The position numbers were made by a program, and so were the translations under genes. From Rostratula benghalensis (lineage: Eukaryota; Chordata; Aves; Charadriiformes; Rostratulidae), in assembly GCA_013399305.1 (NCBI GenBank), contig VXAI01000341.1, positions 248,001-312,000 on the forward strand: a stretch of DNA of 64,000 nt, given 5' to 3'. Every line of letters starts with the position of its first letter. The first letter of the stretch is position 1. This document shows, piece after piece, positions 1 through 13,494 of this stretch. Under the pieces are notes generated by a model. That model worked only from the letters and a program-made list of their open reading frames with translations, ran no database searches and was not told where the DNA came from.

Positions 1-1292
1 GTACATTCATAACTCTTTCTACTTGGGGACACAATTTGCTTGCTGTATTATGCCAGTAGAGATAACCCTTAATTCCTTTCATATCCTGTTTTTGAATCAT
101 TTTGTTAAACAAAGGCCTTTGAGTACTCCTTTGTTGCTGGGAACAAATGGTGAGATTCTGGGGACTGTAGCTACTTTTGTTATTAACAAATTCCAGAGCC
201 TTTCAAAATTCTTCATCATTCACATTCTGGGCTTCACCACACAATCATTCATTATGTCAGCAGCTGCCCTGGGAGTCTCACTTCAGCTCATTCAGCCAAA
301 TAATAAGCATGGGGACAACTGGTTCTGCATTAAGATAATAATAAAATAATAAATAGAGATCCTTGCATGTGCAGAACAATGTGGCTACCTTCTGCTTTTT
401 GACACATCCCTGCCTGGAAGTTGTTTTGCTCAGCATCTTTTTTGGAATGAACCTGGACATTTGGGAAATTATCTTTTTGTGAAAGATGTTTTGATATGGC
501 CAAACACTTAAATTCTGTCCAATTTCTGGATGTATTTTAAACATGTTGTCTTGCTTCTCAGACATTCTGATCTTCCATCAGAAGATCTGTGGTGCTCAAT
601 AGCCATGCCTTTGCAGGTTTATTAGCGTATATGCATAGGCATGTGGAGATAACACAGCTCAGCAAGCAAAGTGGTTATTCATGATGAGGAAGTGGGATTG
701 CAAATAAGTCACCAGCACTGTGAGTTTCTGGGTTTTGGTGCAACCATTTTATTTTTCCAAGTGGGTGCATCCAAGGAGCTAATAATACTCTTAGTGTGGT
801 GTTTTGTTCTTCCCCTTTAATTTAGTATAAGGAATGTAATTTACGAAGTGCGGTGGGATTATTCCTTTCATTTCCTGCACAAACAGTTTGTGCTAGCTTC
901 CCATGCAGATGTATGCAAATATAAATGTCCAGTCCCAGTGCAAGGTATCCGTGCTGCAATCTCCCCGGTAGCTGACTAATCCAAGCTGGCTTTATCCAAA
1001 TGTCATGCTGTCCCAAGATCTGAAGTTATATACCCTGCCTGTGCCATTGCCTCATTCATGTAAATGAGAGTTACATCCTGATTCAGCTGAGTAAAGGAAA
1101 GCTGCCTGTGGCTTTATAGGCATGTGAAGCTTTTGATGCATCAGCCAGGCTGTATGTGATGCTACCACTTTTTGCTGAACTCTTCCTGCCTGCAGGGAGT
1201 GCCATGTGCAACTGAAACCTCTATTGATTGTGTGGAAGCAGCTCGCTGTGTCAGAGAAAGTCAATGTTTATGGGACAGGAGAAAATTTACTG

Positions 1293-1314
1293 GTTAGTTA
1301 GTTAATTAATTAAT
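1293..1314. repeat. (TTAG)n/(TTAA)n microsatellite
   Basis: A short tetranucleotide run: GTTA units followed by ATTA units, then a T-rich tail. It is about five units long and imperfect. No function is implied. Confidence 0.8.
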
Positions 1315-1760
1315 TATTTTTTAATGTGATGATGAGGACTCATCTGAAGTGAACCCCAAAGACTGACATGAACTAATTATAAGACTGGCTCTGAAAAGGT
1401 TGGTAAGGATTTTCTCTCTGGCTATGAATAAAAGGTCTGGACAAAGGTTTCTTGTTGTCCCATCCAGCTGGTCTCACTTCTCTTCCTAAATGAACTGGGT
1501 AACAAAAAAAGAAAGGGAGAAGAAAGCATTTAAATTGCATTTGTGGCTGTTGATCTTATTGGTGAAGCACAATGAGCTTATATTTCAAATGACATAATTT
1601 GCTTTTAAATATTAAGCCAGCAACTGGAGCCCCTTGTAACCTACTGATCTGCCATCTCCTCTGTGCCTTGCAGATGGGGGTATTGTCTTTCCATCCTGAA
1701 GGTGAGATTTGCTCTGCACAGTCTCCACTTCATTTCCGTGGTCAAGCCCTTTCTTAGCCA

Positions 1761-1774
1761 TTTTTTTTTTTTTT
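1761..1774. repeat. Poly-T tract (14)
   Basis: An uninterrupted run of 14 T. No LINE or SINE body is recognisable on either side, so it reads as a simple homopolymer rather than a retroposon tail. Confidence 0.8.
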
Positions 1775-2520
1775 AAGTCAAACAAAATGGCTTTGGAGGA
1801 GAGACTGTTTTCCTCTCTGCTCGAAGAGCTTCTAGTCCAAGGGAACCCTTTCCTAGCTGGGCTGTATGGTTTGTTGGGGTTTTTTGGAATGGGGCTGGGG
1901 AGATCTGAGCTGCCTAAGCCCTTGTGCAACTATAAACCCAGACAATAAACTTGTTCCAGCCTCATCAACCCCATTCCTAAATTGTCATATAGCAAAGGGA
2001 TTTCTCCTCCCTCACTCCACACCCTCCATACCCCTCGATTTGGCTCCTAGTCTTACTCCTGTTATTTCAAAACCTCCCTTCTTAAACCTTTGCAGAGGAG
2101 GCTCTCAGCCTACACCTTCAGTAGCTGAAGCATCTCAGAAGTTCTGATGACTTTCAGGTAACCTGGGTCCCAAGCACAGCCAAGAGTGTTTTTTTGCTCT
2201 CTGTGTTTATGCCATTACTGTGGAGCTCACAGGTGAGGTGGGAAAAAACCCATTTTTGCCCTGGCACTTGCCTGAAAAAGAGTTGGAGAGGTGGTATGAG
2301 TGATGGCTTCTCTTGGGTGAAGTCAATACTGTTCTTCAGCAGTGGAGGCAGGCAGAGGTCTCTTCCAGCAGTTCATCTTTTGGGCAATCTTTGTGAATCT
2401 ATATTAAAAAAATCTCTCTTACCTTCTTCAGGACCCCCAAGGCATATTGCAAAATTGGATGGGCTGCAGTGCACATGGACAAATCTAAATGTGTCTTGCA
2501 CTACAGGTAGATATGCTCAA

Positions 2521-2553
2521 TTAAAAAAAGATAAAAAAAAAAAAGAGAAAAGG
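2521..2553. repeat. A-rich low-complexity tract
   Basis: Two A runs separated by GAT, followed by GAGAAAA. Simple low-complexity sequence. The open frame across it is rich in lysine only because of the A run. Confidence 0.75.
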
Positions 2554-4873
2554 CAACAGATTCTGATGGGGAAAGTTCCTTTGAAAGATTTTCAGCTTAA
2601 TCTTTTTTTCAGGTTTTGGGTATGAACTTCCTAAAGAACTGAGATGATGCCCGCCTGTGCTATAGCTTCCTGGGCCTTGCCCAGCACCCTAGTGCATTTT
2701 AAACACTGTATCAGCTTGGCAGAGCCTTTGTGTGTCGAGGGATGCTCATAAACTGAAATGTATTCAATTCACTTTTTCAAAGCTGGGAATGCAGGTTGGA
2801 TGGGAAGAGTAATGTCTTTGTGTTACTCAATTTGAGTGCTGGAGCCCCCTTTGCAAAACTGAACACAAGTCTGAGAAGAAACATAATTACATCTTTACAC
2901 AATAACTACAAAAGTTATGTAAAGACTGTGAGGGCAGGAGTAATTTCTGCTGGCCTGTGCTCTTGGCAAGAGGTTTGCTTGTTGTACATGCTGGTGGACA
3001 CCCCTGTTTGGGTAGAATGAATCACTCCCTGGATTCTCCTGACTACTTCGGTTCAATCTCTGCTGACTTTATATAAAAGGAGCCTGGTGAGTATTTAGGC
3101 TACTGGTGGCTCCATTTTAGCCACCAGCTCTTGGGCAGCTGAATCTTTCATCTGAGATTCATTATCCCAGTAACTGCTGGAAAACAATGGTCTGAACAGC
3201 AGGAACAGAGGGAACCTCTCTGTCAGCCTGCCACTGTGCCACTCCAGGAGATGGAGGAGGGCACAGGGATTGCAGTCCTTCCCATTCCTCCTTGCTGGGC
3301 TACATAGAACCAACCTCCCTCCTTCAGCATTTAACCTGCCGAATGGAAACCTCACCCTGAAACCTGTATGACATACCCTGAAATTTGGTTTCCCCTGTCA
3401 GTCAGGGCTGTGCCAACAGGTCATGTAAGAAGGTTTCTCCATTCACATACCCTCCAGGGTCCCTATCCTGGGGTTTGGGGCAGCTATTGCACCTTGGGAG
3501 AGCCTGGAGTTACGATGGTACATCACACAAAATGTTAAGGGTGGCAAAGTATCAGGTTGCAGAAAGTTTCCCATAAATTAAACTTATTATGGGTGCAGGA
3601 GCAAATAGCATATCTGCCAGCCCCACCACTAGAATGAACATGACATAAACGTGCAAGAAAGACACTCTTTAAAGGTATATGAAGTTGACTGCATTAAAAT
3701 CCATACCTGTTCAGTCACAGCATGGTGCATGAGCTATCCTTTGGATTTCAGCAAGCTGAGAGCTGCTGGAGAAATGGTTGAGAGGGGGGTAGGATGACAA
3801 GTAGCAAGTTGGTAGCACATCCCCTGTTTTTCCTGTGCTCCAGCATCCATTTTCCCCGACAAGGCAGCAGCTGTGCGCTGATGTGGCAAAGTCCTCCAAG
3901 TAGGGGAGAGCTGCTACTCTGAGGAGCAGCTACTCTTAAATTGTTACTTTCCTCTGCTGTTTCATCATCTCTGAATCTTTCTGATACCTCCTCATACAGT
4001 GTCTGTGTCTTCCAGCATTTTCAGCGTACTTAGTGCTCGTTAGGGAGGCATGTCTATTTTCTTCTTGGAAGACATGAGAGCAGAAGGCCTTACTCTTGCT
4101 TTCGAGAGCCTCTCTGCAGTGTTTCTGTTGAGTTTAATTTGTCTTTAGTGTGCAGGGTGACCCATGACTCCCTGTCTTCCTCAGCCCCCTCACACACAAG
4201 CTCTGAGATTTCTCTACAGATCTCCTGTACCTGATGCATTTTCATTATTTTGGGGCATGAATTTTTACGCTAGTGGGGGAAATTTCCTTTTAATCTTGTA
4301 TTTTGCACTTACAAAGTCAATATTTTTACCTGTTACCTGCCTTGGATCTGGATACCAGCGGAGTTAAAAGCTGCCCATTTGACTTCTTGACTTTCCTGAT
4401 TTGGTCATACGGACTTTGATCCTCTCTTTGATTTCTTGCTTCTGCTTTTACATTGGATTTATCTGTGCCTCCTACAGCTCAGCCGTGCCCGAGAAACTTT
4501 ACCTACACACGTATGGATTTAGTTTTCCTATATTTCTGCTTCTTGCCTATTAAGAAACCCATTTGCTTAGCACAACTGCTAATTTGTTTCATCCAGGAAG
4601 GAAAGACATACCTCCATTAGTGTCTTTGGTAATCAAGCATCTTAGCTATAATTCTGTTTTAACAGAGAACACTATTTTGAGGTAGCACCTCCTGTATTGT
4701 GATCTAGAAGGTGCCTGGCAGGGTGGTGAAACCCTACTTTTCTAGGTTCTACATCTTTGTTATGTTCACATTTGAGTACCCAAACTCACCAGTTTTTACA
4801 GATTCTGGTCCTTGCTCCAACACCCTTCAGACATCCTTCTTCTGATCATGGAGTTAGGTTTACAGGTGGCAGA

Positions 4874-4889
4874 TTTTTTTTTTTTTTTT
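4874..4889. repeat. Poly-T tract (16)
   Basis: Sixteen T followed directly by CAG, which makes it look like a strong splice acceptor. A GTAATT donor-like site lies 63 bases downstream at 4956. Two frames are open between them, but neither gives a recognisable peptide. I treat it as a homopolymer. Confidence 0.75.
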
Positions 4890-5284
4890 CAGAGAGAGAA
4901 AGTTATTTTCATGGGAAAAAATACTTACTTTTAAAATCAGAGGTTTTGGGAAGAGGTAATTATTTCATGTTATCTAAAATATTATCATAATCTTTTATTG
5001 TTGCAGCTTCACAGAATACTTCAGTGTGAATAATCATCTTTTACTATTCAGGAAGAAAATTAGTTGTTATTTGAGTTATATCATTAAATGCTGAAGAAAA
5101 CCCCCCCTTTCTGTAGCACCTAGGTCTGTAGACCTGCACCTACATCTGTGGGACTCCTGCATGTGTTTGAGAGCCCATTATCCTTCAGAAACACCTGAAG
5201 GATCATCCCCCTTCTTTCACTGTGAGCAGTTTGAGTTCAAGCATTTTTTTGTTTTACACAGAGGAAAAAACTGAACGAAAACCT

Positions 5285-5313
5285 CAGTTTTCCTCAACAG
5301 TTTTCCTCAACAG
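5285..5313. repeat. Short tandem duplication, 13-bp unit
   Basis: The unit CAGTTTTCCTCAA occurs twice in perfect tandem and is followed by a partial CAG. This looks like a local replication-slippage duplication. No role is suggested. Confidence 0.85.
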
Positions 5314-8300
5314 AACACAATAATGGAGGTTTTAGCTTTGGTAGCACTCTTGATTTTAGCACATTCCTCTTGCTGCTTTGTTGTCCATCACCAGTGATCT
5401 CAGGGTGTTCTCAGAGTCAATGTTGGGTAACCCTTCACTGAGCCCTGACTCCTTAGTCTGCTTCCTTTCTTCTTATCCTATTGGTTTGAATTGTTCCCAA
5501 AATTGTGTTTGACTTCTGCAAGTTGCAGGGTACCCTGGAAAGGTGCTGCCTCTGTTCTGTAGACAAAAGATATTTCTGAAAATGATCTATACACATTTGG
5601 CTGAATGACAAAATACCCTGCAGTGGTCATCTCTAAATAAGCTAAGAAGAGAGGAAGTAGAAATTAAATGCATATATGTCAAAGGAGCAACCTCACCCAA
5701 CACTTGTGAACTAGGCACTTAACATCCATCCATTTAACCCACAGACTTGTGTGGCCACGTTTATATTATCTACCTGCATCCAGGGATGGATGTACAGGCA
5801 GGAAGTCTCTGATCTTTAGCTTTGCAATTAGCCCCATCTCTTGCCTTGTCGAGACGCTGGTGGCACATTCCCTCTTTCCAGCATCTGTGTGAGTTATGGG
5901 GCTTTTTTTTTGACATCTCTCACCCAGAGGAGAACTTGCCCTATTTTTTACTGCACCTGTGCCATCCCCTCCCTCCTGACACGTCTGATAAGGTAGGGTG
6001 ATTTTCTCCCATGATCCTGGTGAAATCAGTTTAATGTGAGTGGAGGCCTCCATCATCAGCCCCTGGTTTGTCATCCATAGTACTTAGAATAATATGATAG
6101 CAAGGACAAGAATGAGAGAGCTTCAAGAGCTGCCAAAACCAAACAGGCAACTGGCTCAGGATGTGGTCCTGACTACACACAGCAGTATATAGGACATGCA
6201 CCTTGTCCATCAATAACCAAAATTGTTGTTTGTCCTGACTTAGTGATATATTTCTCCAAGAGGGGTGGTTGCTCTGAATGCTCCCTGTTTTCCTAATGAA
6301 AGCTATTACTGGAATTATTCCCCAGTGATAGCACTTTTACTGCTGATTTCACCATTAAGCTAGTATGAGATAATTTTGCAAACCTGGTTCATCACCACCA
6401 ACACATCTTTAGTGTTCTAGGCAAGATATATTTTACGCTGTGGTAAGCTTTCTATGTGAAATACAGCAAGCAGCAGATTCTTCCTTTCACTTGTAACAGT
6501 ATTTTTTGTATGACTATGTATGTCAATTAAAAAAAACCAAATTTTTCTAGTTATGCCACTTAGTGTGGAAAGCATGGTAATGTGTAGGCTAGTTTAATGC
6601 AGATGTTAAAAACTACTGAGGAAAAAGTAGCCACAAAAGAACAGTATGTGAGTTCTTCAGAAAAGCAGAACACAAGCAACAACTCCTGTGAAAGGAAACC
6701 TCCATAGGATGTAACTCCTCAGTATGACTATTCTTTGTAAATTACTCTTCCAATTTGTGGCTTTGTTTAGTATCAGATTGCCTTCACCTTGCAGGCTTGT
6801 GCAATTGGAGTTTATCAGAATTGAGTGACATTTAAGTGTTTGCATACTCATAAATCAGTCTTTTTCAGACTTCCCAGTGGAACTCTTAACTATGCTTAGT
6901 CTGTTTATCCACTCAAATTCACTGCTCCAGTGTTTTAAAACTTGAAAGCATAAATGCATCTGAATTTCACTATGAAATAAAATATTGTGAGGACACATGT
7001 TAGCAATCAACACGAGGTCCTTGTGCTGCAGGATGAGAGGCTGTTTCCAGGGAAGAATTGACAGACCCTTGATTAGTTGAAGCCCAGGGCACTGAAATTC
7101 AGTGGTAGGTATGAACAAGGAACAGGTTTCTGAGGTGCTCAGCATTTCTCAGTGATGGACCTTTGGTATCTTAACTGTAGCCAGCTGAGCTTCATCATCA
7201 GCTGTAAATCATGGGGGAGGTGTAGAGGCAAGAAGGTGAATCTGCTTAAACTGTGTATCTGGAGCCATCGCACCTTTTTGCAGTCTCTATGTGGCCCTGA
7301 GAGGTGATGTTTTGACTGGCACCAAATTTTTTATGTAGAAATAGGAGTCTAGGAATTGTTCTTCTCATCTACCCCCCCTTCTCATTTTAAAATGAGCTTT
7401 GGACAGTATATAGTATTGCTGATTGGATTTATTCAATTAACAGAAATTACAATTATTTCATTTATTTATTTTATTGCTGGATAGCTGAACTGGCCAAATG
7501 GACCTTTTCAGAAAATAAGAAGCAATAGATTAAAGTTAGGAGTCATGACTGTGATTTTCCAGCAAACTGGAGACTTGTGGGTCATTCTTACTAGAAGTTC
7601 AGCTTGGGGCTTTTTTTTTTGAAGAGGTTTCATTTTTAAAGGGCACATATGCAGCATTTAAAAAATATTTTGATGGTAAATTGCTTTGCATGCTGAAAGG
7701 AGTAGTTGTTTTTAAAACAAGCAACTAGATGATTAAAGATACTTGTTATAGTAGGGAAGTTTAAAAATCATAATATGTGGTGCATTATAATCTTAGGGGG
7801 AAGCTGTGGGAAAAGTGCTACACTTACAACAAGTACTGCAGAATAGAGAAGCTGGAAACAAAGGCAAAGGAATATCTTCAGAAAACTTGATGTAGTTGTC
7901 TGAGGTTAGAAAAGCACAGATTAGGAACACCTCATCTGTTCTTGAGGGCAGAAGGCAACTTGTAAAATGAGTAGGTAAAATTCTCATTTAATATTTTTAA
8001 TACTTAATAAGAATTCTGTGATTTGTAAAGCTTCAGGCTATGTCTTTTTTTATATATGTATTTTTATTAAATTGAAATTATTTCTACATCTAAGCCGTTA
8101 TGAAGTTCCTTAATTCATTTGGCATGCCTTGGCCAATAAACTAGCAGAATAATAACAGACACCTCTGATCTTGGTTTGTGCCTATTATACTCTACTATAT
8201 AGCATCCTGTATTTTCTAGCAGTACTCTTGTCTTCTTTTCCTTTAAAGCAATACAATTTAACTTTGCAGGCCCTGTTATCCAGCAATAATTTTCTGTCAC

Positions 8301-10732
8301 TGCAGGATACCAATCCCCTGTTTGCAACTCATGCATTTTAGCACTTCACCCTATTAAGCATGCATCATTGTTTGAGGACTTATGTAGATGAGGGATGCAC
8401 AAGCAGAGTTTTCTGAAGATTGAATTCCCTGTCTTTTTCCAAACATTCAGCAATACTTTTACTGTGGTTACTTTATTTTGGTCGTTGTTTTATACTTGCT
8501 TTTTGACAGATTGAAAAATAGGCAAAAGCAAAAAAACCAAATGAACAAACAAAAAATTCCCACCCACAAACACATCTTCTGACAGCCCCGAATGCTTAAA
8601 TGCTATTTGTAGTTCCTGTCTTACAGCTACATTTGTGTGGGATCATTTTCCTTAGACCACAAAGTTTCATTTCTTTACCCATTGATGACTAAATTAGGTT
8701 TGATTTGATGTTTAACTTACCAGGACAGAAGAAGAAGGTCGGAGAGAACAGTTACAGCTGGAAAAAAAACCCAACACAACAAAGTATAAGAGGTCTTAAA
8801 TAGCTTAAACCAAGAAGAAAACAGAAAATGAGAGGATAAAGAGGAACAGCAGGAACTGATGCAGAACATTAAAATGTTTCCATGTGCTTGTGGATGTGAA
8901 GTCAGTACAGCTGTTGATTTGCCAAGGATCAGAATTTTACCTGTTACAATTTGGTTATTTTCAGTATTAGGCTTGTGTATAGGCTAGATCTTTTGGTGGC
9001 AAGAGAGATGTTTGGAAATCTGTACCTCCTTGCTACTGTACAGCTTGTTACAATATAGTGAGCAGCTTCATTTTTGCTGAATTTACATTTTGTGTGATTT
9101 TTAAGTTAACTGCTTTCAAGTTTGTCTTCTTTAAAAAATCATTGTATTACTGTTCTTTGAGCCCTGTGAAAATGGTAACATTTTTGTAAATAACAGATGC
9201 GTAAAAAAAATCTTCATTTAAAAAAGTCAAGAACTCTTGATCTCTACAAGGTTAAGTTCTGTGCTGCTGCACACCTGAAAAAATGTACACCATGAGCAGT
9301 TACCATAACTTTTCAGTGCAAACAGGAGAAGGTCCCTGTGTGCCTGCTTCTCAGTTTCTCCCCCTGCAAGGGAAACAGATCTCTTGTCCAGGCTAAAGCC
9401 CTGTGTTCCCAAGCTTACTTGTCGAATCCTATGTTTGCACAGCTGTCCCATCTGCAATGAAATGTCCCATCCAGAAGGAGCCTGTGGAGATACGGGAGCA
9501 TCTGTGTAAGACTCCAAGTGTCACTTTCTACCCTAGTCCCTCCCTCCACAGCAGCAGCAATGCAGGATCCTAGCATATCTTCTTATGTGTTGAGGAGCAC
9601 AACTAGATATTGTGGACCAGAGAAGCAAAGGAGAAAACTACTTTTAGTGCAGGTTTCCCTAAGGAAAATCTTTTCCTGGAAGCTGGTACTTGGCAGAGGG
9701 GCCCATGTGACTCTGTGTCCAAAAATGACCCTTCACCTTCTTTTCTTTGACACAGAGGTGTTGCAGCTTGGTATGGATCAAACCTGGGTTCCTCTTTTAA
9801 TGCTCTGAAGAACTGGTGATCCTGTAATATCTGTGACAGAGTAACTGGAAAAGGAATCGCTTCTCAAGAGCCCTTGTTTTTTTCCTTTGACTATTTTTAG
9901 TTAACTTGTTGTATTTCCTCACCTCATAGCTAGTAATTTTTTCTTAAAAGCATGAAGGGCTGGAAGTGGAAGCAATGAATGGCAGCATGGGGCCTACAAG
10001 GAGCATAGCATCACCAGCTGTTCTTTTAGAAAGGTAGTGCTGGTGTGGGGTCTGAGCTGAAAGATCCCATGCCTGTTATGGGTGGAGATGAAGAAGAAGA
10101 GGGGAGAGAGCTAGGAGGTGAGGCACCTGCAGCAGGCAGGGCAGTCATTACCTAGCTCAGAGAATTTTTATTAGGGAAAGATGAGATCAAAGAAGGAGCT
10201 GTTCAGACAAGTTGTCATTTTTTTTAAAATGTAAAGCGCGTTGCCTGAGATAATTTTGGGGTGGAGGAATCAAATAGTAATTTTAATGATGCAGCAAAAC
10301 GTAATGTTGAAATATAGTTCCTTAGGGTCTCTGTTTTATCATAGCATATACCTTTAAAAACACGGGCTTCGGGGGCTGGAAATTGTAGCATCTCTGCAGG
10401 CTTTTATTTGACGTGGTTGGGTAGGTTATTGAATTCCTACTCCCTGCCTTTAGCTTAGCTCCGTACTGTATGTTCTCCACAATACCTCAAGCTGAAAATT
10501 GATCTCTGGTCAATACTGTGTGATGATTCAAACTGCTCCTGTAATCAGCACTGCTCGTTGAATGAAATTCATTGTAGGAGCCTGATTATTGTCTCCGTCA
10601 GGACTGACCTGACTGAAAGGGCTATCAGACTGTCTGAATTTGGACACTTTGGACAATTGCCATCCGGAATTATCTATGCTCCCAGAAACGGCTAAATTGA
10701 GCAGAGATGAAGTGCTGGTGTTTATTGATGCC

Positions 10733-10747
10733 TTTTTTTTTTTTTTT
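10733..10747. repeat. Poly-T tract (15)
   Basis: Fifteen T, then AAAAATC and a second pyrimidine-rich stretch ending in CTAG at about 10790. It resembles an acceptor, but no donor or protein-like exon follows. Confidence 0.75.
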
Positions 10748-11207
10748 AAAAATCTTTTTATCTTTTTTTCCTCTACTCCTCCTGACTAGGTAGAGCAGAG
10801 GCAGCTTTAGCTACATGCTCTGGGCTTGAGATAGCATTGCTGCAGCAAAGATGAATCTTTTCTGACCCTATGTCAAATTATCTGCAGTGCACACTGGAAG
10901 ATTTCAGGGCTGCTTTTTAAGGAAAGACCATTTGGCAAAAATGCTACTGCATGTAAAACAGCCTTGTGGCCTGCTATGCTACGTGCTGTGGTGAAGGTAA
11001 AACAGAAACATGCCACAGATGTGTCTGAGCACTTACCGGTTTGTGTGCCGGCCTCAATGCAGAAGTTCTTGATCTGTGGGTACAGGGAAGAGGAGCTGAA
11101 GCCTTCAAGTGCCTGATTTGAGAGGGGTTCACCATGCAAATGTGGTTTTCATTAGATCACCAGTTGGGATACCCTCGTCTTACATTATGAAGCTTTCTGG
11201 AGCACAG

Positions 11208-11231
11208 TGTCAAGTATTTAAATACTTGACA
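11208..11231. repeat. Perfect 24-bp palindrome
   Basis: The left half is TGTCAAGTATTT, and the right half is its exact reverse complement with no spacer. It contains two copies of the NKX2-like core TCAAGTA in opposite orientation around a TTTAAA centre. It could be a dimeric transcription-factor site, a small cruciform or chance. The sequence is seen directly; any role is inference. Confidence 0.9.
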
Positions 11232-11918
11232 ATTGCTTAGATTTTTTTTTTCCTGTTAACCTTTGTACAGAAGTACTGAAAGTAGGGCGGATTTTTTTCT
11301 TGCCTTACTGGTGTGGAAATTTCAATTACGCTGATACCACCAGTATCGGGAAACACTGTTTCCTCCTACAGGAGTGCATGCCAGTGATCTTTAATAAAGT
11401 GTATTTAAAATAGCAATAATGAATGAAGTGCAAGTATCATAACTGTATTTACTTCACAGAACATTTTTAAAGTTAGTACAGATCAGGGGATGTCAAGCTC
11501 TAATCACAGAAAACCAAAGTAAAGGTCATCAACAAAATTACACCACCATGTACTGTTGCCTGCCCAAAAAGCTTTATGCAGTTACAGTGCATGGTCTAGG
11601 TTTGATAATGGCATTATTTTTCTCCCCAGTGGCAACCCTTTTGCCTCTATTTTGAGAACCTGAACTGAAATCTTAATTCAGTGCAAAGCTGCCATCCACA
11701 TGTATGTACTTTGCTTCAGCTCTCTTTGATGGAGCTTGGTGGAAACTTTAAAAGCATTAAGGCCAGAGTCTCTTCACCAAGGGTGTTTTGTCTGTCTGTC
11801 ACCAGATAAACTCTAGTTTTTTAATATAATTAAAGCTTCGTGGCCAGGCTCTGTCCTTGTTTAATGCCATGGCATTGTTCCCATTGGCTTCAAAAGGAGG
11901 ACGCACTTAGACTGGCAC

Positions 11919-11996
11919 TCACAAAGGCCCTTAGGAACCTAAGACCCATTCATTTCCTGATTTCAGTTGGACTTAGAGTCCTAAATCCCTTTGTGA
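11919..11996. repeat. Ancient fold-back interspersed repeat
   Basis: Two 30-base arms, 11919-11948 and 11967-11996, are inverted repeats of each other, matching at about 23 of 30 positions by eye, with an 18-base loop. Both arms begin with TCACAAAGG and contain a TTAGGA or TTTAGGA block. I remember similar arms rich in TTAGGNNCCTAA from reptile and bird genomes as an old hairpin-forming repeat, but I cannot give the family name. The decay between the arms indicates great age. Confidence 0.55.
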
Positions 11997-12582
11997 ATCC
12001 AAGCTGTAATGCTCTACTATCTAGGCACAAGCATTAACAAGAGTTATCTTTTTATCCTCTTAGTATGGTAAGCCTGGAAACTGGAGCTCCTTATCTTTCC
12101 TGTGCTCCTGAAATAGTAGAAAATATGTGTAGCTGTTCAAATATGGAAGTTATCTTCTTACTTGAGTCTGGATTATCTTCTCTGAATGAGAACAAGTCTG
12201 GATAACCAAGCTCCTTTCTGGACTGAAACTCTGCAGGATGGGTGTTGGGTGGAGAATGGGTAACCTGAGTGAGGGGAGAAAAGTACATCATCTCTTTATC
12301 TCCTTTCTGTCCTTTTTTTTCCCCACTGATCTTGGTGCTTTGGGATGCACATGAAAATAATATGTGTGCCAAACCCTTTCCATAGTGGGAGCTGTGCTTT
12401 GGAAGAGCCCTGTGCTGTAGTATCCACATGAACTTGATCCATAGACCCTGTGCAGAAGCCAACTACTCATTGTTAAGGCCATAAAGATCCAAGTAAGAAA
12501 CCTTCGTAACAGCCTCTTACTGTTATTCTTCAAACATCAAATGAATTTTTTGCATCTGTTTGCTCATCCAAAGCTATTGATG

Positions 12583-12666
12583 ATGGGTCTGGTGCTCAGC
12601 TGATGCAAATTAACTTAGCACTGCTGAAATCAGGTCAGTGGCTGATTTCTTTCATCTCAGGAGATG
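12583..12666 (+). repeat. Ancient amniote repeat fragment (CTCAGCTG type)
   Basis: Blocks in order are GGTCTGGTGCTCAGCTGATG, AAATTAACTTAGCACTGCTG, GAAATCAG and CTGATTTCTTTCATCTCAG. They follow the pattern of a widespread old amniote repeat with CTCAGCTGGTGTAAAT at one end and its inverted counterpart at the other. A related copy appears on the other strand at 43262-43400. The assignment comes from remembered pattern, not from a search. The strand is arbitrary because the repeat is nearly palindromic. Confidence 0.45.
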
Positions 12667-13494
12667 ATGTAAGCTCTTTGGTTCTTCTGGCGTTAAATGT
12701 TTTTCCCTCTGTCTTCTTCTGTTCAAGAGCAATGTGAGTCCAGAAATTATTTTGCCTAAAAGAGCTTTACTATGTGTTCTATCAAAAGTAAATAACATGT
12801 AGGCTTACAGAGGATCTAATGATTAGATGTTGGCATATATTCTTGATAGATTAGGAATTCTTATCGCATTAATGGGTCAGCTCTTAGCCTCTGTGATAAG
12901 TAGCTTTGATTGACAGAGAAGCAAAATGATGAGATGTATTCTATTTGCTATCGTGATCCTAAGAAACAAAGGATATCTAGTTCCAAAAAATCCTTTCACC
13001 AAAGTAAATAAAACGCTGTATTGATCTATAGTTAGCACAGGGAACTGCCCCAGAGGTGCCACTCAAATCTTACCATTTACAGTAAAGCATGTTTGCAGCA
13101 GGTAAGGCTTTACCTTAACTGATTTTGTGTTGATTTTCAAATCCATAAAATAAATATAAGGACTCACCATCTTCCACTGTTCCAGAGGAGAACAGGGCAG
13201 TAATAGTTGTGAAGTTGATGGGAATAGAGAACAAAGTGTGGTCTCACATTTAGGGGTCAGGGCTAATGCTTCTGGGCTTGTGTTCCTCACCTAGCTAGCC
13301 ATCGTGCCCAGCCAGGATGAGTTTCTCCAAGGATACATGTGACATTGATTTTCTTTCTCCTGTCGTGGAGCACTGGGTTTAATGGCTTGTGCCACAGTTT
13401 TTTTCTGTAAACAGGGCCCTTCTGGCTTTTATGCAGCTTTGCTAAATATGAGTGAGTCCTGAGTGCTGCATGGAGTTTTGTAACTGGAGAGGTA

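Larger units (their letters stand above)
1..13494. other. Non-coding stretch, no gene supported
   Basis: I see no supported gene. Open frames here are short (at most about 140 codons), overlap on both strands, lack recognisable domains and have no convincing paired splice sites. The sequence is AT-leaning and mostly unique-looking, broken by homopolymer runs, a short tandem duplication, a palindrome and two ancient fold-back repeats, all listed separately. It is most simply intron or intergenic DNA. Conserved non-coding elements may be present, but they cannot be recognised without alignment. Confidence 0.7.

Noticed and set aside
4893..4955. 63-base segment between a T16-CAG acceptor and a GTAATT donor
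   Set aside because: Two frames are open, the peptides are unrecognisable, and the acceptor is just a poly-T run. Too weak to call an exon.
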